A DNA stretch of 64,000 bases. Origin: Tyto alba. Its lineage: Eukaryota > Chordata > Aves > Strigiformes > Tytonidae. The stretch covers positions 14,471,489 to 14,535,488 of the forward strand of contig NW_024881322.1 in assembly GCF_018691265.1 (NCBI RefSeq), in the 5' to 3' direction. The translations under genes and the position numbers were made by a program. Positions 12,722-25,626 of this stretch are shown piece after piece (within the stretch, counting starts at the first letter, position 1; every line of letters starts with the position of its first letter). The notes under the pieces are model-generated. The model was not told where the DNA came from, did no database searches, and was given only the letters and a program-made list of their open reading frames with translations.

Positions 12722-14320
12722 GGCAGAATTGCTGTGGATAGCAGGGACCTCTTGAGATCATCTGTTCCGACTCCTCTGCTCAAACAGGGTCACTTAGACC
12801 AAGTCACCCAGGACTGGGTCCAGTCAGGTTTTGCATGTCTCCACAGATGTCGACACCACTACTTCCCTGGGCAACCACTGCCAGTGCTTGGTCAGCCTCA
12901 CTGTAGAAACCATGTTTCCTGATGTTCAGACGGCATCTCCTGTGCCTCAGTGTGTCCCCATTGACCCTGCTTCTGCCACTGGACACTGCTGAAAAAAGCC
13001 TGCCTCTGTCTTTTTTGTGCCCTCCCTCCAAGTATTTATATACATTGATAACATCTCCCTGAGCCTTCTCTTCTGCATAGTCCCAGCCCTCTCAACCCTT
13101 CTTATATGAGAGATGCTCCAGTCTGTTATCCATCTTTGTGGGCTGGACCCTCTCCAGTATGTCCATATATCTCCCGTACTGTGGAGCCCAGAACTGGATC
13201 CAGCACTCCAGATGAGGTTTCACCAGTGCTGAGCAGATGGAAAGGAGCACCTTCCTTGACTTGCTGGTAATGTTTTTCTTACACAGCCCAAGATGCACTT
13301 GGACTTCTTTGCTGCCAGGTTGCATCAGCCTGCGTAGATATCTTGTTATCCACCATGACCCCAAGGTTGTTCTCAGCAAAGCTGCTTTCCAGCTGGTCCT
13401 CCTGCAGTGTCTATAGGCTCCTGGGGTTATTTCTTCCCAGATGCAGAACCTCTCAGCATTTTTGTTTGATAAACTTCATAAGAGTCCTCTCAACCCACTT
13501 CTCCAGCTTGTTCAGGTCCTTCTGAGAATCACAGCACAACCACCTAGTGTGTCAGCCACTCCTCCCGGTTTTGTATCGTCTGTGAAACTGCTGAGGGTGT
13601 ACTCTGTCCCAGTCTCCAGGTCATTAATGAAGATATTCAGCAGTATTGACCCCAGTGTCAACCCCTGGGGTACACCACTAGTGACTTGCCTCCAAGTGGA
13701 CTTCATGCCACTAATCACAACCCTCTGAGCCTAACCATTGAGCTGGTTTTTAATCCACCTCTCTGTCCACTTATTTAACCTGTATCTTATCAGCTTTATT
13801 ATGGGAGAGAGTGTCAAAGGCTTTACTGAAGTCCAGGTAGACAACATCCACTGCTGCCCCCTCATCCACCAAGCTGCCCAACTTGTTATAGAAGGCTATG
13901 AGGTTGATCAAGCATGACTTCCCCTTAAAAAAATCCATGTTGACTACTCCCAATCACTTTATTGCCTTTCATGTATTTGGGAATGCTTTCCAGGAGGATT
14001 TTCACCACTTTTCCAGGGACTGAGGTGAAGCTGACCAGCCTTTAGTTCTCTGAATCTTCCTTCTTTCTCTTCTTGCAGATAGAAGTGATACTTAATCTCT
14101 TTCAGTCTTCAGGGACCTCTGCTGCCTCCATGATTATTAAAAGATAATTGAGTGGTCTTGCAATGATATTGGCCAGCTCCCTCAGCACTCATGGGTGCAA
14201 CCTTTCAGGCCCCATGGGTTTATGTATGCCCAGTTTAAGTGCTCCCTAATCTGATCCTCCTCCATTGAGGCTAAGTCTTCCTTGCTCCAGGCTTTCCCCT
14301 TGATCTCAGGGGCAGAGGAG
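12722..14320 (-). mobile_element. 5'-truncated CR1 LINE
   Basis: On the minus strand this stretch encodes the reverse-transcriptase half of CR1 ORF2 and runs into the CR1 3' untranslated region, ending near 12,722 (sense ...GGAGTCGGAACAGATGATCTC...GGTCCC). Going 5' to 3' on the minus strand I recognise a stretch resembling 'YRPVSLTSxPGKV' near 14,000-14,040, 'KGKSCLINLIAFYNK', 'VYLDFSKAFDT', 'VTSGVPQG', 'FTDDTK', 'FWAPQYG' and 'RRCRLNIRKHGFYSE'. CR1 is the dominant LINE of birds, and 5' truncation without target-site duplication is normal for it. The left boundary is fairly firm. The 5' boundary near 14,320 is approximate. Confidence 0.92.
12804..14130 (-). pseudogene. CR1 ORF2 reverse transcriptase, degenerate
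   Basis: This is the coding remnant within the CR1 copy. Fragments 13,771-13,953 (RT motif A, with the catalytic Asp of LDFSKAFD), 13,512-13,718 (motif B GVPQG and motif C FTDDTK, where the family usually has FADDTK), 13,092-13,379 and 12,804-13,031 (C-terminal region) are all recognisable. The last three are in one frame separated by stops. The first is in another frame, so at least one frameshift has occurred. The endonuclease half is absent. The protein would copy CR1 RNA at nicked target DNA. This copy is dead. Confidence 0.88.
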
Positions 14321-17300
14321 GGAGAAATGTCAATATTGCAGTACTGTCTCCATCACCTTTGCTGGATTTTGCACAGGAGTTCCCCACCAGAGCTGATGCT
14401 TAACAAGTGATGAGGAAAAGGTGTGGGATTAAAGCAGGGGCTTGATAAATATTTGTTATCATTTCTCCTCCATCAAAGAATGCTATTGCACTCTGTTCTG
14501 GTTAAAGTTGGTTAAGATGTGTTGTCTTCATCCGCTCAAAGTGATATCTAGAGTAACAGTGAGAGAAGCAAGGCAGGTATAGCCATACTATGTAAAGGAT
14601 ATGCCTGAAAGGTAGAAAACATATGTACCTGGTAGAACATCTGTGCAAGTGGAACAGGCCAGGGGAAACTCCACCAAGGGACATTTAAAAGTTTCTTGTC
14701 AAACATGTATATTACTTCCAGGCTTTGTGTAGACTGACTCCAGCTCTTTAAAATCTGACCCAAATACATGTTTGTGTAAGATGAAAAGATTATTGGGAGC
14801 TGTTTTATATTTCAGAACACAGTTTTGGGGATTGCATGTGGATGGTTGTGATTCATGATCTTACATCGTTTCAAGCTTGGCAGTGTTGTAGCAGTAGACC
14901 TTGAATTTTCTGTTGATCATTTATCATATTTAAGATGTGTACCTCAAAGTTCTATACTTAAATTAGTGGGACCCCTATTCAATTTAAAGCTTAGAACAGA
15001 AAGGAAAAAAAAAAAAAAAAAGGTTTTGTACAAGTTTCCCCCCCTGAAAATTTCTAGAGCATGTAAAAAGCAGAAGTTGTCTAGTAGTGACATTGTTGTG
15101 GTCCAGATGTTTCTGAGATGTAAAACAGCCTCTGTTGAAACAGCACAGCGGTAGTGCCCAACCTGAATTACATGTAGAGTTTAGGTTGACAGCATGGAGT
15201 TTAGTTGAGTCATTCAGGGCCAAATCCTGCTTTTCTTGCTAATGCAGGTGGTTCCTGTGACTTCAGTGTGACTGTTCATGTTACTGAGGTAAATTATAAA
15301 ACTGATCTTTTGAAGATAATTCTTTCTAACAAGAGGTAGTTTTTTAAAAGCATATTGCTAGATTTTAGCCCAACACTTTACTTATATTTGTGAAGTCCTA
15401 TTGACACTGCATTTGTGAGATTAACGTATTTACACTAACAAAAGCTGCGTGAGCTGGGTTTGATTGCTAAAATTTGCTTCAAGATCACCTCCTTTCTTTT
15501 CAGGGGATTTGCAGATTCAGAATTAAAATGAAAATGCCTGGTGACCAAGAGCTTACTTGACTACTTAATTAAAATATAAGCATTTTTAGCTTTTTAGCAA
15601 GTTTGAATTTTACCTACGTTTCAATCAGTAGGAGTGGTTCCTTACTTTATTCTTAAATCATCTTGTAAATAACACATTCACCTCAAAGCTCTAGAATCTA
15701 AAGTGCAGTTCTGATGATAACCTATTTCCAGACTGAAAAGACAAACTGAATGCTTGAGTATATGATATGCTGAGAAAGCTAAGTAAAGGTGATTTCTTGT
15801 AAATTGCTTGGTTCAAGGTGAATACACTGTACTGTGACCTTATCGCTGTTTTGTACCCAGCACTTCAGAGCAGCACCCATTTTAACCGTCTTGCAACCTC
15901 ACACACTGCACTCTGAGATCCAGAGAAAAGTTTTCTTAAGGTACCATTGCAATGTTGGGTCAGGTATTTAGTTTCCAGAAAACTTCTGAGAGGAAGACCT
16001 GCTGATAACTTACCCAAACAAGTTGGATAGGTATTCCCTTACCATTTTCCTAGTAAGTGTGTTTACAAGGTCAGGTTTCTAGCAGAGAAAAGGAAGTTTA
16101 TCTGGTGTTGATAGTACAGTAGGTTTTTACAGGGAGGTATTGGATTTCAGTATTCCCCTTTCCACCTGCATTATCTTTTACAGATACCAAATGACAATCA
16201 TTTGCTGACATTTTACTGAAGACTGAGTGAAAGAGTAAACAGCTGAGGGGAAAAATCCTTGCCTAGAGCAGCCAAAGTGGAACGGAGAGAAAAAATGCTC
16301 TCTTGGCGAGTTGCTAAAAAACAAATATGAAAATCATTCTTGCAATTGAGTGTTTTCCCCGATAATTAAAAAATGTAAACAATTGCAATTTTACCTCATA
16401 GCTCATCCTCTGATCCCAATCTTCTTTTCTTTCACTTGTTCGGTCTTTTGCTGTCATTGTTGCAGCCTTATCATATCTCAGGGTCTTATGAGAGAATATT
16501 TTCTTGACTGTGCAGAGGTCTTTCTAGCCTGACAAGGCCAGCTTAAAAGGCCCTGAAATACAAAGGCATCATCGAGGGTGCAAAAGTCTTCCAGAAGATA
16601 AACTTTTAAATTCTGTTTTTGTTTTGTTCTGCTACTTTACTTTACCATGGCAAGATGCCTAGACTCTTTATTTTTGCTAAATGTGCAAGTAAACCTAACT
16701 TGGCATTTGCAGGCTCTCTTAAATTTTGGGCTCTATTTGTCGGCTGCTAGACACCTTACCAGAGCAATGAACTGAGAGACAAATAGAGTGAAACTGCAAA
16801 TGCTGGCTACAGAGGGAAGCATTTATCCCATCACAACAGTCCTTTGTTTTTCTTGAATTTGGGCTGGGTATCTGGTTAAATGTCTGGATATACTGGTCAT
16901 GGACACCTGACTTTCTCAAGGACAAAACTTGGTGACATGCAAAGGTGTGCTTAAAGCTCTGGCTTGATGAAATAGCAAGGCTGTGGCTGGCTGCTGCTAG
17001 TTAAATCTGTGAAATCCATAGACTAAACTCTAGTTAAAAAAAGCTGTCTCTCATAAGACTACTACATCCCTTCTTCCAGTCCTATAGAAACTAACATACC
17101 CTATACACTGTACTGTATCTTGATATATACAGTAACAGTAGGGCTGACTTCTAAGAGCAGCTTCATGAAAAGGTGCATTGTATTTTAGAAGTCAGAAGTT
17201 AGTGCTGAAGATTTAGTCAGAGTAGCCAGGGGATAGAGGTCATCTTCATCGTTCTCAATACTCCCCCTCCCCCCAAAGGCAAAACAGCACAACTGAAAAA

Positions 17301-17329
17301 GTTGTGCACCACCTGTTTTTTATATTAAT
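14321..17329. other. Unique AT-rich non-coding sequence
   Basis: No gene is supportable. An A18 run lies at 15,005-15,022. At about 15,218-15,275 the phrase GGGCCAAATCCTGC ... GTGACTTCAGTGTGA resembles an old amniote interspersed repeat (see separate entry). Short frames at 14,502-14,769, 14,855-15,154 and 16,350-16,532 have no motif. Confidence 0.5.
15218..15275. repeat. Possible ancient amniote interspersed repeat relic
   Basis: GGGCCAAATCCTGC is followed about 30 bp later by TGACTTCAGTG. This order is familiar from degraded old repeats scattered in bird, turtle and crocodilian DNA ('gggccaaatcctgct...gacttcagtggga'). I cannot name the family with confidence. Short and diverged. Confidence 0.3.
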
Positions 17330-17480
17330 ATCACTCTTCGTGCCGTTCTGTAGCTGTGAGCCCGCAGAGGTCCGCGCAGCTCACTGACGCCTGAGGCCCA
17401 GCACCGCTGCAGAGGTTTGGCTCTCCCGCTCCACCGAGCGGAATCTGCAGTCAGCAAAGGCGCCTGCAGTGTCCTGCTGC
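17330..17480. other. CpG-enriched patch
   Basis: About a dozen CpG occur in 150 bp (for example GTCCGCGCAG, GACGCCTGAG and CACCGAGCGG), against near-zero density in the flanks. This could be a small unmethylated promoter or enhancer, or a GC-biased conversion patch. No coding frame with motifs is present; frames at 17,381-17,704 and 17,469-17,747 overlap on opposite strands and run through the G tract. Confidence 0.4.
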
Positions 17481-17593
17481 CTCGCTTTCCTGGGAAACAG
17501 GGAGATTCCTGTGCAGGAGGGTAGAGGGGACTTTGCTGTGAGGTGCTGGGTTATGCTGCTAGACAGCGCAGTGGAGACAGCGATCCCTGATTC

Positions 17594-17615
17594 GGGGGGG
17601 GGGGGGGGGGGGGGG
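17594..17615 (+). repeat. G22 homopolymer run
   Basis: Twenty-two uninterrupted G, followed by CGGGC. Such runs form G-quadruplexes and are unstable in replication and sequencing, so the exact length may be an assembly artefact. Confidence 0.9.
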
Positions 17616-17699
17616 CGGGCAGAAGATCCCCAAGCATTGCAGCCCTCTGACAAGCATGGTACAGCCACACTGGGCAGTGAAGCCTGCTCCATTCTGCTA

Positions 17700-18535
17700 C
17701 CCATGGTGTTACTACAAGGCCAAGTATCTCTGTTCTCCAGGATTTAAGTTTTTGCCATATCACTGTCCGGTTTGTTATTTGAGGTGACTCCCAGGATTGC
17801 AGAAAGGAATACTTTCCTGCCTGTGATGTTTGCTATTGATTTTGGATGTTGTATCATCTCCCTTTCCCACCGTTCCTGCTGCTCATCCAAAAATGTTTCT
17901 TGGGGGAGAAGGGAGATCCAGTAAGAAGACAATTTGTTCTGTAAACTGTTTCACTGTTTTGCCCTAGCTGCCCACAGCAATATCCTGGCTCCCTTCCCCT
18001 GTATGCCTGCTGGGCTCTCTCACAGTATATCCAATTTCCTTTGCACACACCCAGAGCTGACCCGTGTGCATCTCCCTTTCCTTCCCCCATCTCTTCAGCA
18101 TCCTTGAGTGCTTCCCAGCTGGGTGCGAGGCACCGGGTGCTGCAGGGTCCTCTGCTCGGCGAATCACGGGTGCAGAAGGGCACGCAGGAAAATGTCACTG
18201 GGAGCTGCTGCGGGTGTCCCTGCTGTGGAGGCACGACCAGACTCTCGTCCTGCTCTCCTTCCACCCTCAGCTTTCCAGACAGTTACGGGAACCTGGTATC
18301 TTTGCGAGTCCTACCTTCCCCCACCTCTGTCAGAGATAGTTCAGACCAGCATACAGGTTCAAAACCGTGAGGAGAGGCAGATGGACAGAGAGCATAATCA
18401 TTCAAGCTTATTCCTCCGCAAAACTCAAGCTTGCAATGCCAAATTTGCAGAGGAACTGGTCTTATGTTTTTGGGTAAGAGGTTAGGTTAACCATTAATGG
18501 GGGAGCCAGGGTTCATGTTCTTCCACCCAAGTTAC
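17700..18535. other. Non-coding sequence of intermediate GC content
   Basis: No recognisable gene. The longest frame (minus 17,854-18,264, 136 codons) overlaps open frames on the plus strand over the same bases and shows no domain. It links two CpG-enriched patches. Confidence 0.45.
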
Positions 18536-18640
18536 TCCTCTCAGCTGCGCGCGTTGTCTCTGCCTCTTAGGGCCTGTTCTCAGCCGATGGCAGGCAGCAA
18601 CGCCACGCCGAGCCCCTTCGCCTTGAAGGAACACATGGGG
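18536..18640. other. CpG-enriched patch
   Basis: Contains GCTGCGCGCGTTG, CAGCCGATGG and AACGCCACGCCGAG: about eight CpG in 100 bp within an otherwise CpG-poor region. It may be part of one regulatory block with the patch at 17,330. Confidence 0.35.
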
Positions 18641-18783
18641 CTGCACTAGGGTTCCCCTTGGCCCCTTTCCAATTTCATTTCTGCAAAACTGGACACCTAT
18701 GAAATTTCCATTACATCAATATAGTAGTTGTTGCAGCAAAACACAGATCATTCAGCAGTGTTACAGAATTTGTTTGCATTGCC

Positions 18784-18803
18784 TTTTTTTTCTTTCTTTC
18801 TTT

Positions 18804-18835
<32 letters not shown>

Positions 18836-18836
18836 T
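18784..18836. repeat. Polypyrimidine T/C tract
   Basis: Fifty-three bases of T interrupted by five single C (CTTTCTTTC pattern, then long T runs). On the opposite strand it reads as an A/G tract and produces lysine-rich spurious frames. Confidence 0.9.
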
Positions 18837-18839
18837 GGT

Positions 18840-21800
18840 TGAAAAAATAAGCAAGCTGCATGGAAAGGGTGAACATATACCCAGGAAATAGTTTGCTGAT
18901 AACATAGGAGCCTTCATGTCTGCTGGGTGGTGCCCTAAGTTTTCTTAACAAAGAAGTGAGTGTTAGTTCTTCAAATAAAAGTTACTTTTTGCACTCACGT
19001 AACTGAGGCTGAGAATTTCCAAGATGAAAAACTTGGCTTTTTATTTATTTTTCATTTTTTTTTAAATGGGGCATAATTTGAGTGGGATCTCCTCTCCCTC
19101 CTGCAAACCTCTACCCCCCACATTGCCCTCCCCACCTTATGAGGATTACAGTATCCCAAAAACTCTTTAGCACTGTGAGCAAAGGAAACAGAAATGGCTT
19201 TGCATTATGAACTGAACAGAGATTAAGTTATTGGCGGCCTTGAAATAGCTCTTTCTCAACTTCCATTCCCATGAGGTTATCCACATAAAGTTGCTGTTTA
19301 GTACAGGGTCAGCGTGATGAAATTTATTTGTTGAGTCTCTTCGGTGCCAAAGCTTTTGCCAACAATCTGATCTACCTGATAGTGGTACTATTTCAGAAAT
19401 GTCCCGTCAGTAAAAGAAATACAGTGTCTGTGAAGTTTCAAAGACAGCAGTTATAAGTGGGATCAGAGCAAAGAAATAAAACCAAAAATGCCTCTCCTTT
19501 TAATAAAATAAATACATATAATAATTACTTAGACCATTTACAAGCCATAGAAAAGTAGAAAATATTATTTTTTCATTTCACATGCCACCCCTGCCCCTAG
19601 CATGTGGAATCTTTTTTATATGGCTCCATCAGTGTACTGTATTAGATGTGCTTCTGTCAACTGTTATTAAAAAAATTACCTGGTTGCTGGCTCTTTCAGA
19701 TAAAAATTGATAGCACCAGATTAAATTGCAGCGGGGAGGGTACAGGACCAATGGGTTAAGGCATCATGAACCGTGGATTTTGCACATGGTGTCAGTTTTG
19801 TTTCCTTTTGTTTTACAACATTTAAAGACCTCTTTGCCCAAACATTAGCTATACCAAAAAACCCACAGTACAGTATATCTACATAAATTATACATAAAAT
19901 AAAGGCTTAGGAGATGAAGTCTTGCCGTTTTAAGTACAGATGTTGTAAAACTATATATGCTTTTACTTTGTCTCCAGAGGAAGGGAGGGTTGTCTTTCAT
20001 TTTATTTTTCAAAACCTTTAATTACCAACATCAAATGAAATGATGATAATCTCCTCTTTGTTTAGTCATCTGTGAAATGAGTTTATGGCAATGGTTTCCT
20101 CTAAGTCAGTACCACATCAAAACCCTGGTGTGTATGGGAGTAGTGAGACCGTGTTAACTACGGGCAATTCAGTTTCCCATTTTGAATTTTATAAGGAATA
20201 TTTACACAGGTATAGAGGTACCAGGAGAAGCTTTTCACTCATCAGCCTACCTTTACCTTCCTACCAAATAACATGAAACATTGGGAAGAGTCCATCATAC
20301 CCCTGCCCATTTCTGCAGCTTGACATGGATCACCTCAAGATGACTGAAAACCACCTTTACAGTAGCCTCACCACTCTGACCTCTCCCGTCCTACTCTAAG
20401 GACTAATGTGTTTTGACCATTAGGCCTTCTGCTTACATGTAAGTATTAACCAAAACCATTAAAAAAAAAAAGAAAAAAGAAAAAAAAAGACATCAACAAA
20501 TTGCTTTTGTGTTCTCAGATTCATGAAATATGGCATTTGCAATGCAAAGGCCTGTTTTCATTTGTTGTATTGCAAAATAAATGTCTGGCAGGAAGCAAAG
20601 TTACATGTCTGTGGTTTCAAATCTCTACCTGCCCAGTGTGGTACACTGGCTAATAGCATTGGGACAGCTTCTTGGCCACCTCGGCTGGTCAGTGTGCTCT
20701 AAACTCTATGGAAGGGAGTGTTTTACCTGTCAGTCCACCTCTGCACCAAGGGCTGCTTCTTCACAACTGCCTGCTGCAGTCAGGCTGCTGCAGCAATCCT
20801 GCAAGACAGAGCCGCTGTCCTGTGGGACTCTCACAGCATTAGCAGGGAAAAGAATTGTATTTACTGAAGCTTAGGGTTACCCCTCATTTCGTGAGCATGG
20901 GTCTTTCCTGAAAGACATGCCTTTCCCTTTTTCCCTCTGGCCCTCTGGCTTTGGCTACAGGGGATTTTCTTGCATCTGAAGGTCTCAGCGTGGGCTTGGA
21001 GTTTTTTTTGTTCTGAGATGGTGTTTGCTAAAGATAATACAAAACACATTAAACTACCAGTACTTTATGCCTCACTTCTTAGAAAGGGCAACTGTATGGC
21101 AGGGCTTCATCTAGGCACTAGTTTGAGGAAAGCAGACTCATGAAGGCAGTAAAATCACAGGGATGAGTTGCTGCCAGTCCATATTGAATGGCCTTGGTCT
21201 TGGGTAGCCATGTGTCCAGCTGCTGGTGCATCCAGTCCTAGTAAGTGTCTTGAGATATTTCTGCCCTGATTCTTTCTTCACCCACAGGATGGCAAAATTT
21301 GGTGTTGCCTACACGGCTGAGAAGCTTGCAGCTGCCCTTTTGTAAGGCTGCACATGTTCAGGCAGCAGATTTTGAAAATAAGGTGGAGAATGTGTGTCAA
21401 GTTCCTGCACGGTGTACTGTAACTTTGTTTAAGACTGGTTAGGGTTGAAGGTGGGCCTCATAGTCATGGTTCATGCCAGGACTGTTTGTCATAATAGCAG
21501 TGCAAGGAACAAGTACAGTGCTGTCAGTATTATTTCAGGAATTTAATCAAGGGCCATATGCTGACTCAGTCACAAGTGGATGATATGTATGTCTTCTCAG
21601 TTCTACTCTCACACAAATTGTTCTCACTCCCTCTTTCCACCTATTTTACCCTATATTCCTTTTATATGCTATCCATTGTGCTTTGATTATATTCTAAATT
21701 ATTTTTTCCTTCTGTAATGTCTCGATTGTCCCATTTTTTGTATATTCTTTTGATTGTAATTAGAAACGGATAACACTTTATTCAAACTAGTGATGTCAGA

Positions 21801-22384
21801 GGGTTTGAAAAATGTGTGTGATGAATTAATTCACACATCCCTTATTCAAAGAAAGACATGTCAAGTTCCAGAATTTAAAAAAAAAATAATCAGGATTTCA
21901 GGAATTTTCAGGATTTCAAATTTCTGTTTTTTGCTAGTTTAACATCAGAGTAAGACAGCAATAAGTGATTATAAAGCCTCTGTTATTCAGTCTCAGAATG
22001 GACACAGGTAGTTCAACTACATGTCCTCCAACCCTTCACCCCTTTGTCTTAATGACAGACTGCTTGCTATTTTCTCCTAAAGCTTTATTTAACCTATTGT
22101 GTGTTAGGTTTCCCGTGCCAAATCCTCTAGGCCTATTTTCATAATTTACATGATAAGATAAACAGTATTTGTCTGTGGAGGAAGGTTAAATTGCCTGCCA
22201 CTTGCTTTATGTCTTATCTGTTTCTTCAAATAAGATAGAGGCAGATTCAGCAGATGAATAATATCAGAAATTTGTTATTGTGGAATGCATATTGCTGGAG
22301 TTTTAAAACAAATAAACATAAAATAATCTTGAGTGAAGGCTACTGATTTTAACTGTTTAGTTCACTGACTTCTACTGTGTTTTT
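18840..22384. other. Unique AT-rich non-coding sequence
   Basis: No gene is supportable. An A-rich tract with two G interruptions lies at 20,461-20,490. A short direct repeat CAGGATTTCA occurs at 21,891 and 21,909. Frames at 20,085-20,276, 20,581-20,874 and minus 20,861-21,049 lack motifs and splice context. Confidence 0.5.
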
Positions 22385-22850
22385 TGTAAGGGCTTCTGCA
22401 AAGAGGCGCCCGTTGCCCAGCATCCTGGGCTCATGCTGAGCCAGTGCCGCAGTGCACCGTAAGGTGAAGCGTGCCTGAGGGGGTAGGGGCTCCCCTGGGA
22501 GCACTCTGGCCCACCCTGGGTGTTGAAACCCGGGGAAACAGCAATAGACCTGTGGCAGCCCCGGGCAATGTAGGGGGAAAGGCGACCTTTTCTGTAGCTT
22601 GGCTTCAAAGACAGCCCAGGCACAAGCAAGCTGGCACCACGAGACCAAGCAGGCTTGGGGATTCACAGCCATCCCACCCGCAGAGGCAGGAGGTCAGAGG
22701 CTGCTGCTTCCCAGACCTGCTCTGGCTTGTCAGATTCCTCCAAGGCTGACAGAGAGCAGCCACGGTCTCGCTACGGGGACGGAGGTCCAGGCAGCACCAG
22801 TGCCACCTTAGAGAGCTGGGCAGAGGGGCCATGCCACGTCTGAGAGTCCG
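22385..22850. other. GC-rich block, about 470 bp
   Basis: The block has clearly higher GC than the flanks and about 15-20 CpG (GAGGCGCCCG, CACCGTAAGG, CACCCGCAG, GTCTCGCTACGG and others). It has sharp edges against AT-rich DNA. Several frames on both strands are open across it (for example minus 22,349-22,672 and plus 22,471-22,749), as expected in GC-rich DNA, and none has a motif I recognise. Possible explanations are a small CpG island, a non-coding exon or an unrecognised repeat. Confidence 0.4.
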
Positions 22851-25604
22851 AAAGATGGGCTGAGATGGGTGTCAGTCAGATTGGTCTTTGCTGAATTTGG
22901 TTGTGTTCATATTTCGTAAAGGTGGAAAGGCAGAGACAGTGTAAACCACCAGATGGATAAGCATTAGTATTAAACAGCATCTATAGAGCTGGAGTATGTT
23001 TCTCAATAGAGATATAAACTCTAAGAAGCTGCAGCCCTCCGGAAGGGAAAGTTCAAGGTCAAAGACAATTTGTTATTTCATACTTCAGTGCACTTTTATG
23101 GGCAGCAAACCAGCATGGAGAACTGTGTCACTAATATGCAAAAGTGCAATAAGCTGGAAAATCAGATGTAGGTAGCTCTTAACTGTATGTGCTTTCCCCC
23201 TCCACCCCGCCATGCTCAAGCACCTCCCTAGAACGGTATTACATTTAAAAAAGTCTTGTTGAATACTGCAAGTCCAGGTATTGTGGTGTAGTGACGTTTC
23301 TCCTTGGAACGGGCTAAAGAGTTTTGTAACCAGTACGAAAGAAGCACATGGAATTTTGTATTCACAAGACAGTATATATCATTGTTTGGATTTTTCCATC
23401 TTCATAAAACTGATAAGCAGAATTAGTTCAGGAGGATATTGTGCACTTTTCCCATTGAAAGGTTTGACGTGAGTCCTAGGGGGAAGAGAAAATTGGGCAA
23501 TGGGACTGGATGAGAATTTGAAAACTAGAAAGTAACATGTTGGGATATTCAAGTCAGAACCAAACAAATGGTAGTTACCAACTCCATGTACAGCAATGAA
23601 GGGCTAAATTTCATTAAAAACAAAACAAAACAAAAAACCCCCATGCAGCTGTCTGTTGATAATTGATCATTTCAAGACTGTAGTTTCAAAATATTTAAGA
23701 GAGCTTTGCCCTTGTCCTGGCAAAAGTCAGGTTTTTACTTTGTTAGTATATATCTCACACTGATTTATTGCATTGCAACTGCTGTAGCTTGGCATGTATG
23801 TAGCTGAAGGCCATGTTTAGAATTATAGTGTTTAAATGTTTCTGTTTTAATTAATTTTGTGTTAAAATCATTTAGTGCTAGTTGGTCTGGATGCCTCTGC
23901 AAAAGGCAACTTCATTTGTCTGTGTGATATTTCCTGGTAAAAGAATGGTTAGATAAATAAACAAAACAAAACAAAACCAAAACAAAAAAAAAAAAGTGCC
24001 AAACACCAGCCAAGTTTTTATACTGGCATTCTTTTCTAAGTTCTCATCATCTTCAGACATCCCCTCAAGCCGTGCCATGGTACTGTTGATTTTGTATTAT
24101 GAGAACAAGTGCCTGGAGGTGCTGCAGATACCATAGCTGGATTAAGGAAGCCTGCAAATTGTGGCAGCAATTTCCATTAAAAGTTTTTTAATTACCACAT
24201 GGATCATGCCAAGAAACTATTGCAAAATATGGATAGTTTGATTTGTTTCGTGTCTCCAGGGTGTGTTGTAAAATGGGATTCTGGGATTATTACCTTTAAA
24301 AAAAGAGTAACTGTGACAGACAGACTAACCCAAGATGCTTGCAGTGCCAGTGGTATTCTACTAGGCCAAGAAAAATGGCTGGTGGGCCATTAAAACAGTC
24401 TCTTGTATTTTATTTTAGCAGATAGAGGAACTTTGTTCTCATTTGCCAATTTCCTTCTCCTGCAGAAGGCCCTTATTGGAATATTTGCTATAGCAAGCTG
24501 CAACCGTCTTCTGGCGTGTCCCATGTTTCACTGTCTCACTTTATAAGAAAAATAGAATACATGACACTTTTAAGGGGAGATAGTCTTCACCCTGAACCAA
24601 AGACTGAAGAAACTTGCATATCAGCAGGGAGACAGCTGAGATTTCCCAGAAACCAAACCCTGTATATTGTCTCCTCCTCCACTATATTGTGGTAGGCAAA
24701 TACAGCTGGGAAGCTGAGATATTTTCTAAATTGCATCTTTAAAACTTTTATTGTTCAAAACAGGACTTCACGGAGACATCTGCCTCTCTTACCATTCAAT
24801 GACTCATGGCTCTGTGTTGTTTTGGTTTTTTTTCAGTGTGAGAATTTTGATTTATCAAGATTTTTGACCCTGTCGCAGAACATTCAAAATGCCAGGGATG
24901 TAAGTTTAAGGATTATTTTGTCAGGGTTTTGTCATTTAGCCACAGGTTTGGGTCCTGTTAAAAGATTTTAAATGCTTCACATCTGCTGTGCCACAGCAGA
25001 GTAAAACAGAACCATGTCTGGAATATAAAGTGCGGTTATGGTCAGAAAAGTGACTATGTGAAAACGGCATGTTCTTAGTCAACAGATCTTTTCCCTATGT
25101 GTATTACCACTTTCATCTGCATGTTTCATTTGCAAGAGTAAGTCTATCATTACTTTTCAATCTTTTTGCCAGTGGAGCACCAGCAGGGCTATGGGGAGCA
25201 AACTGTATGCTATCCTGTCTCTCATGGCTTAAATAGAGTTGTTAGTGAAATCCCAGTTGCAAAATCTTTGTTACTGGTGATGGACAGGAGGATGCATGAG
25301 CCAGCCTAACTTCCAGAGACATGGCTGACAGCGTAATACTGGTTAACCTTGCTTCTGTCTCCGTTCCCCCCCCCACGCCTAAAAAGAAACAAAACAAAAC
25401 AAATCCCAGCCCAAAACCAAGCACACGCACCATCTTTTTGGTTTCAAACTGAATACATTTGATCTGGAAGTCATTGAGAAACAGTAAACATGAAACCCTA
25501 CTGTGACATATTTACGGAGTGATATATTCAGAAGATGACCGCACTTAAATAAAATAAGTTCAAAGACCAGTAATCAAAAACAACTATGGTTAGTCCCTCT
25601 TCTG

Positions 25605-25626
25605 AAAAAAAAAAAAAAAAAAAAAA
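25605..25626. repeat. A22 homopolymer run
   Basis: Uninterrupted run of 22 A after TCTG. No retroposed copy is recognisable upstream. Confidence 0.9.

Noticed and set aside
17854..18264. 136-codon minus-strand frame
   Set aside because: Opposite-strand frames are equally open and there is no motif; it is in GC-raised DNA.
25605..25626. Poly-A as tail of a processed pseudogene
   Set aside because: No gene-like sequence precedes it and no flanking duplication is visible.
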